Positions 35,359-46,064 of a stretch of DNA of 64,000 nucleotides are shown in pieces. The DNA is taken from the NCBI RefSeq assembly GCF_036227105.1, contig NZ_CP109434.1, positions 1,740,001 to 1,804,000 on the forward strand, read 5' to 3'. Every line of letters starts with the position of its first letter. Within the stretch, counting starts at the first letter, position 1. The notes under the pieces were generated by a model, which was not told the DNA's origin, did not search any database, and saw only the letters and a list, made by a program, of their open reading frames with translations. The translations under genes were made by a program, and so were the position numbers. Source of the stretch: Amycolatopsis sp. NBC_01488. Lineage in GTDB: Bacteria; Actinomycetota; Actinomycetes; Mycobacteriales; Pseudonocardiaceae.

Positions 35359-35987
35359 TGCGCCGACCCTTTGCGGTGCTCTGCATCTCGTTACTGGCCT
35401 TGACGGGTTGCACCACCAGCACGAATGGAACCGCGTCGCCATCTCCGAACCCGACGGGCCAGCCGACTTCACCCTCGCAGGAGTCCGAGGCCGTACCCGG
35501 GCCAGGCGTGCCGAAGGTCGAGACTCCGCTCGATATCAGCCATTTCCAGCAGTCTCCGTGCGACTCGTTGACCACCGCGCAGAGCCAGGAGCTCCTCGGT
35601 TCGACGGTGGTCGCCAAGCCTGTGGTGGACGATCAGGCCGGTCCCACCTGCAACTGGGATGTTCCCGCGGTTTCCCAGGCGGGCGTCGGCGTAACCTATT
35701 TCAAGGCCACTAAACTCGGACTGACCGGAATCTATCGATCAAAAGACTCGGTGTACCCGTTCTTTATGCCACTTGAGCCGATCGACGGCTATCCAACTGT
35801 GGCATTCGGTACGGTTGACGAACGCAACAGCAAAGGTCGTTGCTCGCTCGCTCTGGGCACGAGCGACACCGAGCAGGTCGACATCTCCGTCTCGCTGTCA
35901 GAGACGAATATCGGGAAAAAAGATCCGTGCGCAGCTGCCCACGATGTGGCCGCGAAAGTGCTGGAAAACCTTCGGAAGGTGAATTGA
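35358..35987 (+). CDS. DUF3558 family lipoprotein
   Basis: A 209-residue lipoprotein. Lipobox LALTGC places the lipidated Cys at residue 18. A Ser/Pro/Thr linker follows, then a domain with SPCDSLTTAQSQELLG and PTCNWDV and later CSLALGTSD and KDPCAAAHDVAAKVLENL, the usual cysteine layout of DUF3558. Such lipoproteins accompany ESX substrate genes in Pseudonocardiales. The stretch is lower in GC than its surroundings. Start and stop overlap both neighbours by one base (TGATG), so it is inside a coupled operon. Confidence 0.8.
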   Translation: MRRPFAVLCISLLALTGCTTSTNGTASPSPNPTGQPTSPSQESEAVPGPGVPKVETPLDISHFQQSPCDSLTTAQSQELLGSTVVAKPVVDDQAGPTCNWDVPAVSQAGVGVTYFKATKLGLTGIYRSKDSVYPFFMPLEPIDGYPTVAFGTVDERNSKGRCSLALGTSDTEQVDISVSLSETNIGKKDPCAAAHDVAAKVLENLRKVN

Positions 35988-37252
35988 TGGTCACCGAAGG
36001 CCCTCTGACGGCTGCGCAGATCTACGATCAGATCACCGGCGGAGAAGGCGTTGGGTCCTTGGCTGACGCGCAGGACAACGCCGGTTATCTCACAACCAGC
36101 ATGGTTGAGCGTGCTCAGCGGATCAGTGCTCTTCGGGCCAAGACGGCCTCCGGCTGGCAGGGCGGCGCGGGCCAGTCTGCCGCTGATGCGACGCTTCCTC
36201 TTGTGCAAGCCGCGGCTGATGATGCTGTTCATCTCAAGAATGCGCAGACCGCTGTCGGCGCTCAGATGGATGCCTTTGGGACTGCCAAGAACTCTGTCAA
36301 GCCGGTTTCTCCTCAGCCTCCTGAAATCACCTCCGCCGATCTTCTTCATGCACTCTCCGCGCGGGGGATTCAGCCGTACAAGACCAAGATTGCCGGGTGG
36401 CAGGCTGATAGTCAGGCCAATATCGATGCCTTCAGCGCCTACCACTCCGCCAGCAGCACCAACGGCGAGCAGATGCCTGCCCAGTACGCGCAACTCAGCG
36501 ACTCCGGGGCTCCCGTCTCCATGACCACCCCTGGAAGCGACACGCACAGCAAGACCGCCGGGCCGACTGATACCGGTGAGTGGGCGAGGAATCCTCGGCA
36601 GCCGCAGGTTCCCGTGCAGCAGATCCGGCAGCAGCCCGGGCAAGACCAGAACCAGAATCAGACGCCAAGCCAGAACCACTATCAGAACCAGTCCCAGAAC
36701 CAGGTTCAGCAGCCCGGCACCAGCAACCCGGACAACACCCACGCCAACAGCTACGTCCCCAACCCCGTCGTGCCTCCCGCTGCCGCGCAGGGTGGGTATC
36801 AGTTCGGGCCTACCGGGCAGGCCGGTGGGAACAACGCCTTCGGGGGCGGTGGGTACACCAGCGGCTTCGGGCCCGGCACCGGCGGATACGGAAGCGGAAC
36901 AAGCACTGGAACGGGACCGGGCACTGGAACGGGATCAGGAAGCGGCTACCGACCAGGAGCCGGGCCGGGAACAGGGCCAGGGACAGGCATGCGGGGACCT
37001 GGAGCGGGCACCGGCGCCCGCATGCCCGAAGAACGGCTTCCCGGTGGCTCCACCGCGCGCGGTGCTGCCGGTGCGCGGGGGGCCAACGGCATGCCCATGG
37101 GCTCCCCCGCCGGCGGGCGTGGCGGCAAAGAGGAAGACAAAGAAAAGAAAGCCGCCGGCTATCTGCGTAATCCGGATCCGGACGAGACCTTCGGTGGGTT
37201 CATCGAAAAGCCGATGCCGCCGGTGATCGGCGAGAACCGGCCTAAGCCGTAG
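35987..37252 (+). CDS. PPE-like protein with low-complexity Gln/Asn and Gly/Thr-rich tail
   Basis: A 421-residue protein. Residues 1-165 form a helical N-terminal domain (LTAAQIYDQITGGEG ... GYLTTSMVERAQRISALRAKTASGWQGGAG) with a W-Q-G-like turn resembling PPE/WXG-type hairpins. The tail begins with a Gln/Asn-rich patch (QDQNQNQTPSQNHYQNQ), passes through Gly/Thr/Pro repeats (TGTGPGTGTGSGSG) and ends in a charged segment and NPDPDETFGGF. It should be an ESX-exported protein chaperoned by the downstream EspG. It has GGAAGGTG upstream and a TGATG overlap with the lipoprotein. Confidence 0.7.
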   Translation: MVTEGPLTAAQIYDQITGGEGVGSLADAQDNAGYLTTSMVERAQRISALRAKTASGWQGGAGQSAADATLPLVQAAADDAVHLKNAQTAVGAQMDAFGTAKNSVKPVSPQPPEITSADLLHALSARGIQPYKTKIAGWQADSQANIDAFSAYHSASSTNGEQMPAQYAQLSDSGAPVSMTTPGSDTHSKTAGPTDTGEWARNPRQPQVPVQQIRQQPGQDQNQNQTPSQNHYQNQSQNQVQQPGTSNPDNTHANSYVPNPVVPPAAAQGGYQFGPTGQAGGNNAFGGGGYTSGFGPGTGGYGSGTSTGTGPGTGTGSGSGYRPGAGPGTGPGTGMRGPGAGTGARMPEERLPGGSTARGAAGARGANGMPMGSPAGGRGGKEEDKEKKAAGYLRNPDPDETFGGFIEKPMPPVIGENRPKP

Positions 37253-37278
37253 AGCGCCGAAAGGGGAGGAAAACACCG

Positions 37279-37971
37279 GTGCTCAAGGCCGACTTCACGC
37301 TGAACACCCTGCTCACCGCCATGCGCAACGCCGGCTGTGGCGATCCGCATCCGATCTTCGCCGGTGGGCTCAGGTACATCCCGCCATCCGCGAAGAACAC
37401 CACCGACCGCGAAGCCTTCGAAGAACTCAGTCAGTACGGCTTCACCCAAGGCAACGGTGTCACGCCCGAATTCGAAGACGTCCTGAGGCTCATCGACAAT
37501 CCGAGCCACGAGTTCTACGCCTACGTCCGCGACACCGAAGGCCAGATCGGCATCCTCGTCGCCGCGCAGAACCGGACCGCTGTCAGCGTTGTCTGCCGGG
37601 GCGAACGGGTCGAACTCAGTGGTGTTTCCCCGGATACTCATCCCGCTGACGCCCTGGTCAGGCTCCTGCCGCCCTGCGGGCCCGCGGCCATCAAGCCCTT
37701 TTCGCTTCCGCAGGAAGACTTCGAACCCCAGGCGGAAAGCGACATCTTCGACGACGCGCCCGCCCGCAGCCGGGAAGCCCAAGAACTCGACGCCTTCTTC
37801 CAGCAGCCGCACTTCGGCATCGGACAGCTTTACGCCGCGAACACGACCGTCAACTACCTGGACCTCGAAGCCGGCCGCGTAGGCATCCACCTCGCGGACG
37901 GCTACATCAGCGTCCTGCCGGGCGAACCCCGGCAACTCAGCGGCAAACTGAAGGCCGCCACCCCCAGGTAG
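37279..37971 (+). CDS. espG: ESX secretion-associated protein EspG family
   Basis: A 230-residue EspG-family protein, the cytosolic chaperone that binds PPE proteins for type VII export. Visible are the N-terminal beta-strand region, the central GYISV/LAA..RTAVSVV strands (AQNRTAVSVVCRGERVELSG), a Pro-rich LLPPCGPA and the family's helix-and-strand C-terminus. It lies 26 nt after the PPE-like gene, on which it probably acts. The ESX machinery itself (EccC, EccD, MycP) is not in this window. A hairpin overlaps its 3' end. Confidence 0.75.
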   Translation: MLKADFTLNTLLTAMRNAGCGDPHPIFAGGLRYIPPSAKNTTDREAFEELSQYGFTQGNGVTPEFEDVLRLIDNPSHEFYAYVRDTEGQIGILVAAQNRTAVSVVCRGERVELSGVSPDTHPADALVRLLPPCGPAAIKPFSLPQEDFEPQAESDIFDDAPARSREAQELDAFFQQPHFGIGQLYAANTTVNYLDLEAGRVGIHLADGYISVLPGEPRQLSGKLKAATPR

Positions 37972-37986
37972 CGGGAGTGGCGGCCT
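37952..37986. terminator. shared hairpin between espG and nuoN
   Basis: Perfect 10-bp arms AGGCCGCCAC (37952-37961) and GTGGCGGCCT (37977-37986), extended inward by CCC/GGG after one mismatch. It overlaps the last codons of espG and stands 14 nt after the nuoN stop, so it can end both convergent transcripts. Confidence 0.65.
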
Positions 37987-37999
37987 GGGAAAGCAAGCC

Positions 38000-39571
38000 T
38001 CAGGAAGCGAAGCCGCCCGCGCCCGCCCAGCCCAGCGCGAACGCCGGGACCAGACCGAGGACCAGCGTCACCGCCGTGCCGAGGAAGATCGCCGTCCCCG
38101 TGCCGAAGCCCGGGACCGAGACCGAGGGGCCGTCCGCCGCCGGCTCGGAGAAGTACATCAGGACGATCACGCGCAGGTAGAAGAACGCCGCCACCGCGCT
38201 GAACACCAACGCGACGACGACCAGCGGCGCCATCCCGTCCGAAAGCGCCGCCGAGAACACCACGAACTTCCCCACGAAACCGGAAGTAAGAGGAATCCCG
38301 GCCAACGCCAGCAGCAAGAACGTGAAGACGCCCGCCACCAATGGTGAGCGCTTGGCAAGCCCAGCCCACGCCGAAAGGTGCGTCGCCTCGCCCGAGGAAT
38401 CCCGGACCAGGCTGATCACACCGAACGTCGCCAGCGTCGTGAAGCCGTACGCCAGCAAGTAGAACAGCGTGCTGGACAGACCGTTGCGAGTCATCGCGAT
38501 CGCCCCGACGAGCAGGAAGCCCGCGTGCGCGATCGACGAGTACGCCACCATGCGCTTGACGTCCGTCTGCGTCAGGCCCAGCACCGCGCCGATCACCATC
38601 GAGATGATCGCCACGACCTGGAGGACTCCGCGCCACTCCCAGCTCGTCGAGCCGAACGCCACCGACAGCACCCGGAGGATCCCGCCGAAGGCCGCGACCT
38701 TCGTGCACGCCGCCATGAACGCCGTCACCGGTGTCGGCGCGCCCTGGTAGACGTCCGGGGTCCACGTGTGGAACGGGCCGACCGAACCCTTGAACAGCAG
38801 GCCGACCACCAACAGACCCAGCCCGGCGAACAGCAGCGTGTCCGACCGGTCCGAGCCCGCCGCCGCGGCCGCGATGTCCGCCAGCTTCACGGAGTTCGCG
38901 TAGCCGTACAGCAGCGCGAGGCCGTAGAGGAAGAACGCCGAAGAGAACGCGCCGAGCAGGAAGTACTTGACCGCCGCTTCCTGCGACAGCAGGCGGCGGC
39001 GCCGCGCGAGGCCGCACATCAGGTACAGCGGCAGCGACAGCACTTCCAGCGCGATGAACATCGTCAGCAGGTCGTTCGACGCGCAGAAGGCCATCATGCC
39101 GCCGAGCGCGAACAGCGTCAGCGGGAAGACCTCGGTCTGCATCACCGTCGCCGTCTGGGCGCGGTCCTGGACCGTGCCCGGGCGGATGCCGGCCTGCGCG
39201 ACCAGAGCGCCGCCCGGCTCGACCACGCGGTCGGAGATCAGCAGCACCGCGCCGACGCCCAGGGCGAGCAGTGTGCCCCAGAGGAACAACGCCGGCTCGT
39301 CGATCGAGATCGCGCCGCTGAACGTCTTGACGCCGCCCGCGGGCGCGCTGCCCGTGGCGTAGAGGATCAGGCTGACGCCGGCCGCGACGATCGCCGCCAG
39401 GCTCAGCCCGACCTGCAGGCCGAAGCGCGAGCGCTTCGAGGCGAACGCCTCGACCAGCACGCTCACGCACGCCGCGCCGAAGACGATCAGCATCGGCAGG
39501 ACCGCCGGGTAGTTCACCGACGGCGTCACGATCGGCGGCTCCGGCGCCTGCGTCAGGAGGATGTCGAGCAC
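38000..39571 (-). CDS. nuoN: NADH-quinone oxidoreductase subunit N
   Basis: A 523-residue antiporter-like membrane subunit with about fourteen hydrophobic helices and the conserved lysine/glutamate-bearing segments (LALEVLSLPLYLMCGLAR, KYFLLGAFSSAFFLYG, MVAYSSIAHAGFLL). It forms one proton channel of complex I. Last gene of the operon; the GTG start follows the nuoM TAA by 2 nt. Confidence 0.95.
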   Translation of the reverse strand: MLDILLTQAPEPPIVTPSVNYPAVLPMLIVFGAACVSVLVEAFASKRSRFGLQVGLSLAAIVAAGVSLILYATGSAPAGGVKTFSGAISIDEPALFLWGTLLALGVGAVLLISDRVVEPGGALVAQAGIRPGTVQDRAQTATVMQTEVFPLTLFALGGMMAFCASNDLLTMFIALEVLSLPLYLMCGLARRRRLLSQEAAVKYFLLGAFSSAFFLYGLALLYGYANSVKLADIAAAAAGSDRSDTLLFAGLGLLVVGLLFKGSVGPFHTWTPDVYQGAPTPVTAFMAACTKVAAFGGILRVLSVAFGSTSWEWRGVLQVVAIISMVIGAVLGLTQTDVKRMVAYSSIAHAGFLLVGAIAMTRNGLSSTLFYLLAYGFTTLATFGVISLVRDSSGEATHLSAWAGLAKRSPLVAGVFTFLLLALAGIPLTSGFVGKFVVFSAALSDGMAPLVVVALVFSAVAAFFYLRVIVLMYFSEPAADGPSVSVPGFGTGTAIFLGTAVTLVLGLVPAFALGWAGAGGFAS

Positions 39572-39573
39572 GG

Positions 39574-41124
39574 TTACTTGCCTCCCTGGACCGCGGACAG
39601 CGTCTGCTGCACCGTCGGGGTGACTGTGTCGAGCACCGGCTTCGGGTAGAAGCCGAGGAAGAGGACCAGCACGACCAGCGGCGCCAGGATCGCGATCTCG
39701 CGCCCGTTCAGGTCGGTGATGGCCTTCTTGGCGCCCAGCTCCGGCGCGATCGCGGTACCCGGGCCGCCGCCGACGCCGACGAGCGCGTCACCGCGGACCG
39801 GCCCCTGCATGACGCGCTGGTAGAGCCACAGGACGTACGCCGCGGCGAGGACCATGCCCACCGTGGCGAGGATCGTGTACACCGGCTGGTTCACGAACGC
39901 CCCGATGAGCACCAGGAACTCGGAGACGAACGAGTTGGTGCCCGGCAGGGACAATGTGGACAGACCCGCGAGCAGGAACAGCCCGGCCAGCAACGGCGTC
40001 ACCTTCGCCATGCCGCCGTAGTCCGAGATGCGAGTCGAGCCGCCGCGCGCGATCACCAGGCCGATCACCACGATCAGCATGCCGGTGGCGATGCTGTGGT
40101 TCAGCATGTACGTCGCCGAGCCGACCATCGCCTGCTCGTTGAACGCGAAGATGCCGAGCGAGATGAAGCCGAAGTGCGCGATCGAGACGTAGGCGATGAA
40201 CCGCTTCATGTCCCGCTGGCCCGCGGCGAGGATCGATCCATAGAGGACACCGATCACCGAGAGCACCAGCACCAGCGGCGCCAGGGTCCTGCTCGCGTCC
40301 GGGAACATCGGCAGGCAGTAGCGCAGGAACCCGAACGTGCCGACCTTGTCCAGCACGCCGACCAGCAGGACGGCGACGCCGATCGGCGCCTCCCCCGCCG
40401 CGTCCGGCAGCCAGGTGTGGAACGGCACCAGCGGCGCCTTGATCGCGAACGCCAGGAAGAAGCCGAGGAACAGCCAGATCTGCGTGTGCAGCGGCGCGTC
40501 CCGGACGACCGTGACCAGCGTGGCCCAGTCGAACGTGCCCTTGCCGAGCTTGTCCGACGCGAGCGAGTACGCCCCGATCGCCGAGGCCAGCATGATCAGG
40601 CCACCGAGGAACGAGTAGAGGAAGAACTTCACCGCCGCGTACTGCCGGTTCGCGCCGCCGTAGCCGCCGATGAGGAAGTACATCGGGATCAGCATGATCT
40701 CGAACAGCACGTAGAACAGGAAGACGTCGGTCGCGGCGAACACGCCGATCGTGAGCGCCTCCTGCAGCAGGATCAGCGAGAGGAACCCGCCTGCGCTGCG
40801 GCCCGGCGGCAGCTTGTCGAGCGTGCCGAGGCCGCCGACGACGATCGGGACCAGGAGCGCGATCACCGCGATCATGATCAGCGAGATGCCGTCGGTGCCG
40901 AACGCGATGTGCACGCCGAAGCTGGGGATCCAGTCGAAGCTCGACGTCATCTGCAACCGCGTGCCCGACGGCGAGTAGCTGAGCCAGAACGGGATCACGA
41001 GCAGGAACTCGAGGATCGAGAACCCCAGCGCGGCCAGCACCGCGGCGCGGTCGTTCCCCTTGAGGAACGCCAGCACCAGGGCGCCGGCCAGCGGCACCAG
41101 GATGAGGATGAGCAACCAGGTCAT
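39574..41124 (-). CDS. nuoM: NADH-quinone oxidoreductase subunit M
   Basis: A 516-residue antiporter-like subunit with about fourteen helices. Characteristic parts are LFYVLFEIMLIPMYFLIG with the conserved Glu, KFFLYSFLGG with the Lys, PFHTWLPDAAGEAP and MKRFIAYVSIAHFGF. It is a proton channel of complex I. The ATG overlaps the nuoL stop by 1 nt (TGATG). Confidence 0.96.
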   Translation of the reverse strand: MTWLLILILVPLAGALVLAFLKGNDRAAVLAALGFSILEFLLVIPFWLSYSPSGTRLQMTSSFDWIPSFGVHIAFGTDGISLIMIAVIALLVPIVVGGLGTLDKLPPGRSAGGFLSLILLQEALTIGVFAATDVFLFYVLFEIMLIPMYFLIGGYGGANRQYAAVKFFLYSFLGGLIMLASAIGAYSLASDKLGKGTFDWATLVTVVRDAPLHTQIWLFLGFFLAFAIKAPLVPFHTWLPDAAGEAPIGVAVLLVGVLDKVGTFGFLRYCLPMFPDASRTLAPLVLVLSVIGVLYGSILAAGQRDMKRFIAYVSIAHFGFISLGIFAFNEQAMVGSATYMLNHSIATGMLIVVIGLVIARGGSTRISDYGGMAKVTPLLAGLFLLAGLSTLSLPGTNSFVSEFLVLIGAFVNQPVYTILATVGMVLAAAYVLWLYQRVMQGPVRGDALVGVGGGPGTAIAPELGAKKAITDLNGREIAILAPLVVLVLFLGFYPKPVLDTVTPTVQQTLSAVQGGK

Positions 41125-43025
41125 CAGGAGAACCTCACCAGCAGGAGAGCCGCCAGAAGCAGGAACGTGCCGCCCAGCATGGACAGCGCGTACGACCGGA
41201 CGAACCCGGTCTGCAGCCGCCTCAGCCGGCCGGAGCCGCCGCCGAGCCCGGCGGCGAGGCCGTTGACCGCGCCGTCGACGCCGCGGTTGTCGACGAACAC
41301 CAGCGCCCGCGAGAGCCAGGTGCCCGGACGGGCGACCAGCGTCTCGTTGAGGGCGTTGCCGTACAGGTCCTTGCGCGCGGCGCGGGTGATGAACGAGACC
41401 CGCTGCGGCTGCTCGACCGGGACGTCACGCCGGAAGATCAGGTACGCGATGCCGACGCCGAGCAGCGAGACGACCACGGTGATCACCGAGATCACCCAGG
41501 CGTCCAGCGCCAGGTGGTGCGACTCCTCGAGCGCGCCGACCGACGGGGACAGCCAGGTGCTGAACCGGTCGCCGATGGCGAAGAACGCACCGGCACCGAC
41601 CGAGCCGACCGCCAGGATCGCCATCGGGATCCACATGACCGGCTTGGCCTCGTGCGGGTGGAAGTCGTGGCCGTCCGCGCTCTTGAGGTCCTTCCAGCGT
41701 TCCTTGCCGAAGAACGTCATCATCATCAGGCGCGTCATGTAGAACGCGGTGAGCCCGGCGCCCAGCAGGGCCGCGCCGCCCATCACCCAGCCGCGCCAGC
41801 CGCCCTGGCCGAGTGCCGCTTCGATGATCGCGTCCTTGGTGAAGAAGCCCGACAGCGGCGGGATGCCGATCAGCGCCAGGTAGCCGAGGGTGAACGTCCA
41901 GAAGGTGATCGGCAGGTGCTTGCGCAGGCCGCCGAACTTTCGCATGTCGACTTCGTCGTTCATGGCGTGCATGACCGACCCGGCCCCGAGGAACAGCCCG
42001 GCCTTGAAGAAGCCGTGCGCCACCAGGTGCATGATGCCCAGCGCGTACGCGACGGGCCCGAGCCCGACGGCCAGCATCATGTAGCCGATCTGGCTGACCG
42101 TCGAGTACGCGAGGACCTTCTTGATGTCGTCGTACGCGCAGCCGATGACGCACCCGAGCAGCAGCGTCACCGTGCCGACCAGGGTGACGATCAGCCGACC
42201 GTCCGCGGTGGCGTTGAAGATGTCCTTCGAGCGGGCCACCAGGTAGACGCCGGCCGTGACCATCGTCGCCGCGTGGATGAGGGCCGACACCGGGGTCGGG
42301 CCCTCCATCGCGTCCGGGAGCCACGCCTGCAGCGGGAACTGGCCGGACTTACCGCAGGCGCCCAGCAGGAGCAGGATCGCCATCGCGGTGATCGCCGCCG
42401 GCGAGAACTTGCCGTCGGCGACCGCCTGGAAGACCTGCGCGTAGCCGGTCGAGCCCGCGTACTTGAACATGATGAAGATCGCCAGCGCGAGCCCGACGTC
42501 GCCGACGCGGTTCATCAGGAACGCCTTCTTCGCCGCGGTCGCGGCGGACGGGCGGCCCTGGTACCAGCCGATGAGCAGGTAGGACGCGAGGCCCACGCCT
42601 TCCCAGCCGAGGTACAGCGTCACGAAGCTGTTGCCCAGCACCAGGATCAGCATCGACGCGACGAAGAGGTTCAGGTACGCGAAGAAGCGGTACCGGCCCT
42701 CGTCGTCGGCCATGTAGCCGATCGAGTAGTAGTGGATCAGCATGCCGACGCCGGTGATGAGCAGCACGAACGTCAGCGACAGCGCGTCGATCCGCAGCCC
42801 GAAGTCCACCTGCAGCTGCCCGACCGGGATCCACGAGTACAGCCTGGTGTCGGTCGCGGTGCTCGTGTTGGCGGTGAAGAACAGGATCAGCCCGTAGACG
42901 AAGGCGAGCGTGACGGTGGCACAGCCGAGCAGATGCCCCCACGCCTTGGCGCGCTTGCCTGCCAAGAGCAGGATCAGGGCGCCGAGAGCCGGAAGGGCCA
43001 CCAGCAGCCACGATGATGCGGTCAC
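41124..43025 (-). CDS. nuoL: NADH-quinone oxidoreductase subunit L
   Basis: A 633-residue antiporter-like subunit. Signature parts are [55 protein letters not shown] and [17 protein letters not shown]. The C-terminal extension (about 480-630) supplies the long lateral helix that runs along subunits M and N. GTG start, 10 nt after nuoK. Confidence 0.96.
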   Translation of the reverse strand: MTASSWLLVALPALGALILLLAGKRAKAWGHLLGCATVTLAFVYGLILFFTANTSTATDTRLYSWIPVGQLQVDFGLRIDALSLTFVLLITGVGMLIHYYSIGYMADDEGRYRFFAYLNLFVASMLILVLGNSFVTLYLGWEGVGLASYLLIGWYQGRPSAATAAKKAFLMNRVGDVGLALAIFIMFKYAGSTGYAQVFQAVADGKFSPAAITAMAILLLLGACGKSGQFPLQAWLPDAMEGPTPVSALIHAATMVTAGVYLVARSKDIFNATADGRLIVTLVGTVTLLLGCVIGCAYDDIKKVLAYSTVSQIGYMMLAVGLGPVAYALGIMHLVAHGFFKAGLFLGAGSVMHAMNDEVDMRKFGGLRKHLPITFWTFTLGYLALIGIPPLSGFFTKDAIIEAALGQGGWRGWVMGGAALLGAGLTAFYMTRLMMMTFFGKERWKDLKSADGHDFHPHEAKPVMWIPMAILAVGSVGAGAFFAIGDRFSTWLSPSVGALEESHHLALDAWVISVITVVVSLLGVGIAYLIFRRDVPVEQPQRVSFITRAARKDLYGNALNETLVARPGTWLSRALVFVDNRGVDGAVNGLAAGLGGGSGRLRRLQTGFVRSYALSMLGGTFLLLAALLLVRFS

Positions 43026-43035
43026 TCGGTGTCTC

Positions 43036-43335
43036 CTAGTACTTCAGCAGGTTGGTGTCGTCGACCGAGGCCGAGCGCCGGGTGCGGAAGATGGCCATGA
43101 TGATCGCCAGGCCGACCACGACCTCGGCGGCCGCGACGACCATGACGAAGAACGCCATGATCTGGCCGTCGAGCCCGCCGTTGATCCGGGCGAAGGTGAC
43201 CAGCGTCAGGTTCACGGCGTTGAGCATCAGCTCGATGCACATGAACACGACGATCGCGTTGCGCCGCACCAGCACGCCGACCGCGCCGAGCGCGAACAGC
43301 AGCGCCGACAGCAGCAGGTAGTACGTCGGGCTCAT
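43036..43335 (-). CDS. nuoK: NADH-quinone oxidoreductase subunit K
   Basis: A 99-residue protein with three membrane helices. The conserved membrane glutamates lie in [13 protein letters not shown] and [11 protein letters not shown]. The ATG overlaps the nuoJ stop (ATGA). Length and spacing are exactly as expected for the family. Confidence 0.95.
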   Translation of the reverse strand: MSPTYYLLLSALLFALGAVGVLVRRNAIVVFMCIELMLNAVNLTLVTFARINGGLDGQIMAFFVMVVAAAEVVVGLAIIMAIFRTRRSASVDDTNLLKY

Positions 43336-44186
43336 TCCCGCTCCCCTTCGGTTTCGGAGCCGACCAGCGCGTGCGCGTCCGGGTGCGGGCCTTCGTCCGC
43401 CACGAGCTTGCGTTCCTTCGCCAGCTCGATCGCCGAGGTGGACTCGATGATCGCCGAGAGCGACTCCGGCGCGATCGAGCCGTCCGGCAGCAGCGCCGGC
43501 GTCGCCACCGAGTTGGCGGTGGCGAAGACACCCGGGCCGGGCAGCGGCGAGGGCCGGTCGTGCTCGCCGCGGAAGCGGGCGACGACCAGTTCCTTCTGCG
43601 TCTGCTTGCCGCCCTTGCCGTGGCGGTCGGTGAAGGCCAGCACCATCGCGCCGACCGCGGCGGTGATGAGCAGCGCCGACGTCAGCTCGAACGGGAACAG
43701 GTAGTCGGTGAAGATCAGCCGGCCCAGGCCCTTCGGCCCGCCGCCCGCGGACGTCGTCGCGTCGAGCGGGGTGGCCGGGGTGACGTTGGCCAGCGCGCGG
43801 TAGACACCGGTCGCCAGCAGCGCGGCGAGCCCGATGCCGAGCACCGTCGCGGCGAGCCGCTGTCCACGCAGGACCTCGACGACCGAGTCGGAGCTTTCGC
43901 GGCCGACCAGCATCAGCACGAACAGGAACAGCATCATGATCGCGCCGGTGTAGACGATGATCTGCGTGAAGCCCAGGAACGGCGCCGCCTGGATCATGTA
44001 CAGCGCGCCCAGGCTCAGCATCGTCAGGACCAGCCACAGCGCCGAGTGCACGGCGTTGCGGGAGAAGATCATGCCGAGCGCGCCGAGCAGCGAGAGCGGG
44101 CCGAGGATCCAGAAGGCGACGGCCTCGGCGACGGACACGCCCGCGGCCGCACCGGTCGGGGCCTGGGCCAGGAGGGCGGTGATCAC
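43332..44186 (-). CDS. nuoJ: NADH-quinone oxidoreductase subunit J
   Basis: A 284-residue protein, longer than the roughly 180 of enterobacterial NuoJ because of a polar C-terminal extension (from about 185, rich in Arg, Pro, Ser and Glu) that is common in actinobacteria. The five-helix core has [23 protein letters not shown] 44186 overlaps the nuoI stop by 4 nt; longer frames upstream would run into nuoI. Confidence 0.93.
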   Translation of the reverse strand: MITALLAQAPTGAAAGVSVAEAVAFWILGPLSLLGALGMIFSRNAVHSALWLVLTMLSLGALYMIQAAPFLGFTQIIVYTGAIMMLFLFVLMLVGRESSDSVVEVLRGQRLAATVLGIGLAALLATGVYRALANVTPATPLDATTSAGGGPKGLGRLIFTDYLFPFELTSALLITAAVGAMVLAFTDRHGKGGKQTQKELVVARFRGEHDRPSPLPGPGVFATANSVATPALLPDGSIAPESLSAIIESTSAIELAKERKLVADEGPHPDAHALVGSETEGERE

Positions 44187-44719
44187 TTGATGCCCTCCCC
44201 GCGTGCCAGTTCGGGGCCGTTCACGTAGTAGTCCTGCTCGTTGTCGCCGAGCCGCATCGGGTGCGGCGGCTGCTCCATGCCGGGCAGCAGCGGCGCGAGG
44301 AGGTCTTCCTTCGTGTAGATCAGCCGCTGGCGGTCGTCGTCGGCCAGCTCGTAGAAGTTGATCATCGTCAGCGACCGCGTCGGGCACGCCTCGATGCAGA
44401 GGCCACAGCCGATGCAGCGCAGGTAGTTGATCTGGTAGTCCGCGCCGTACCGCTCGCCCGGCGAGTAGCGGGCCTCCTCGGTGTTGTCACCGCCCTCGAC
44501 GAAGATCGCGTCCGCCGGGCACGCCCACGCGCACAGCTCGCAGCCGACGCACTTCTCGAGGCCGTCCGGGTGGCGGTTCAGCTGGTGCCGGCCGTGGTAC
44601 CGCGGGGCGGCCGGCGCACCGGCCTCCGGGTACTCCTCGGTGGCGACCTTCTTGAACATCATCCCGAACGTGACGCCGAAGCCCCGGACTGGATCGAGAA
44701 AGGACTTACTGCCCACCAT
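44183..44719 (-). CDS. nuoI: NADH-quinone oxidoreductase subunit I
   Basis: A 178-residue ferredoxin-like subunit with two 4Fe-4S motifs, [12 protein letters not shown] and [12 protein letters not shown], for clusters N6a and N6b on the path to the quinone. A GGAG ribosome site precedes the ATG, which lies 14 bp inside the end of nuoH. Confidence 0.96.
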   Translation of the reverse strand: MVGSKSFLDPVRGFGVTFGMMFKKVATEEYPEAGAPAAPRYHGRHQLNRHPDGLEKCVGCELCAWACPADAIFVEGGDNTEEARYSPGERYGADYQINYLRCIGCGLCIEACPTRSLTMINFYELADDDRQRLIYTKEDLLAPLLPGMEQPPHPMRLGDNEQDYYVNGPELARGEGIK

Positions 44720-46064
44720 CGTGCGCTCCTTCCTTTGCGGTGCCGACGGCCGCCGGCTTGCGGCGGGCCGCCTTCGCCTCGGCCTTGGCCAACGCCTTCT
44801 GACGCGGGGTGGTCTGCGGGACCTTGAGGTCCAGCGGCGGGACCGGGAAGCCGCCGCCGGTCACCGGCACGGTCTCGCTCTCCTCTTCGCGGCCCGCCGC
44901 GCGGACCCAGAGGAAGAGCGCGACGACGATGAAGATCGCCACCGCGGCGATGATGATGGCCGGGGTGTTCCAGGAGATCGTCTTCGCGAAGGTCACCATG
45001 ACGATCCACACCAGGTTCAGCGGGACCAGGACCTTCCAGCCCAGGCGCATGAACTGGTCGTAGCGCAGACGCGGCAGCGTGCCACGCAGCCAGATGAACC
45101 CGAACAGCAGGATGAACATCTTCGCGAAGAACCACAGCAGCGGCCACCAGCCGGTGTTGAGGACGTTGTGCCCGATCAGCGACAGCGGCCACGGGGCCAT
45201 CCAGCCGCCGAGGAACAGCGTGGTCGCGAACGCCGAGACGATCACCATGTTGACGTACTCGGCGAGGAAGAACATCGCGAACTTCATCGAGCTGTACTCG
45301 GTGTGGAAGCCGCCGACCAGCTCCGACTCGGCCTCGGGGAGGTCGAACGGGGCGCGGTTGGTCTCGCCGACCATCGAGATCAGGTAGATCACGAAGCTCG
45401 GGATCAGCACGAGGAACCACACCTTGTGCTGCGCGCCGACGATGTCGGCCAGGTTCAGCGACCCGGCCTGCAGGATCACCGCGACGATCGAGAGGCCCAT
45501 CGCGATCTCGTAGGAGATCACCTGCGCCGCGCTGCGCATGCCGCCGAGCAGCGGGTACGGCGAGCCCGACGACCAGCCGGCGAGCACGATGCCGTAGACG
45601 CCGATCGACGAGCAGGCCAGGATCACCAGCGCGCTGACCGGCAGGTCGAGCAGCTGGAGCACGGTCTTCTCACCGAAGATCGACACCACCGGCCCGAACG
45701 GGATGGCCGACAGCGCGATCAGCGAAGGCACCACGCACATGACCGGCGCGAGGAAGTACACCTTGCGGTCGGCGGTGTCCGGGATGATCTGTTCCTTGAA
45801 CGGCAGCTTGATCGCGTCCGCGAGGGACTGCAGGTAGCCGCCGGGGCCGACCCGGTTGGGGCCCGGCCGGTTCTGCATCCGGCCGACGGCCTTGCGCTCC
45901 CAGACGATCAGGAAGATCGTCATGATCGGCCCGATCAGCAGGATGACCACGCACTTGAGCAGGATCAGCCAGAACGGGTCGTCCGCCAGCAGCGCCGCCC
46001 TCGTCGCCGCGTCCGGCACACTGCCCACGGCCGCGTCGGTCGCCTGTGTCAGCAGCGGGATCAT
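44706..46064 (-). CDS. nuoH: NADH-quinone oxidoreductase subunit H
   Basis: A 452-residue membrane subunit that shapes the quinone chamber. Typical parts are [38 protein letters not shown] and [21 protein letters not shown] charged C-terminal tail of about 60 residues ([14 protein letters not shown]) extends beyond the usual end. The ATG overlaps the nuoG stop. Confidence 0.96.
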   Translation of the reverse strand: MIPLLTQATDAAVGSVPDAATRAALLADDPFWLILLKCVVILLIGPIMTIFLIVWERKAVGRMQNRPGPNRVGPGGYLQSLADAIKLPFKEQIIPDTADRKVYFLAPVMCVVPSLIALSAIPFGPVVSIFGEKTVLQLLDLPVSALVILACSSIGVYGIVLAGWSSGSPYPLLGGMRSAAQVISYEIAMGLSIVAVILQAGSLNLADIVGAQHKVWFLVLIPSFVIYLISMVGETNRAPFDLPEAESELVGGFHTEYSSMKFAMFFLAEYVNMVIVSAFATTLFLGGWMAPWPLSLIGHNVLNTGWWPLLWFFAKMFILLFGFIWLRGTLPRLRYDQFMRLGWKVLVPLNLVWIVMVTFAKTISWNTPAIIIAAVAIFIVVALFLWVRAAGREEESETVPVTGGGFPVPPLDLKVPQTTPRQKALAKAEAKAARRKPAAVGTAKEGAHDGGQ

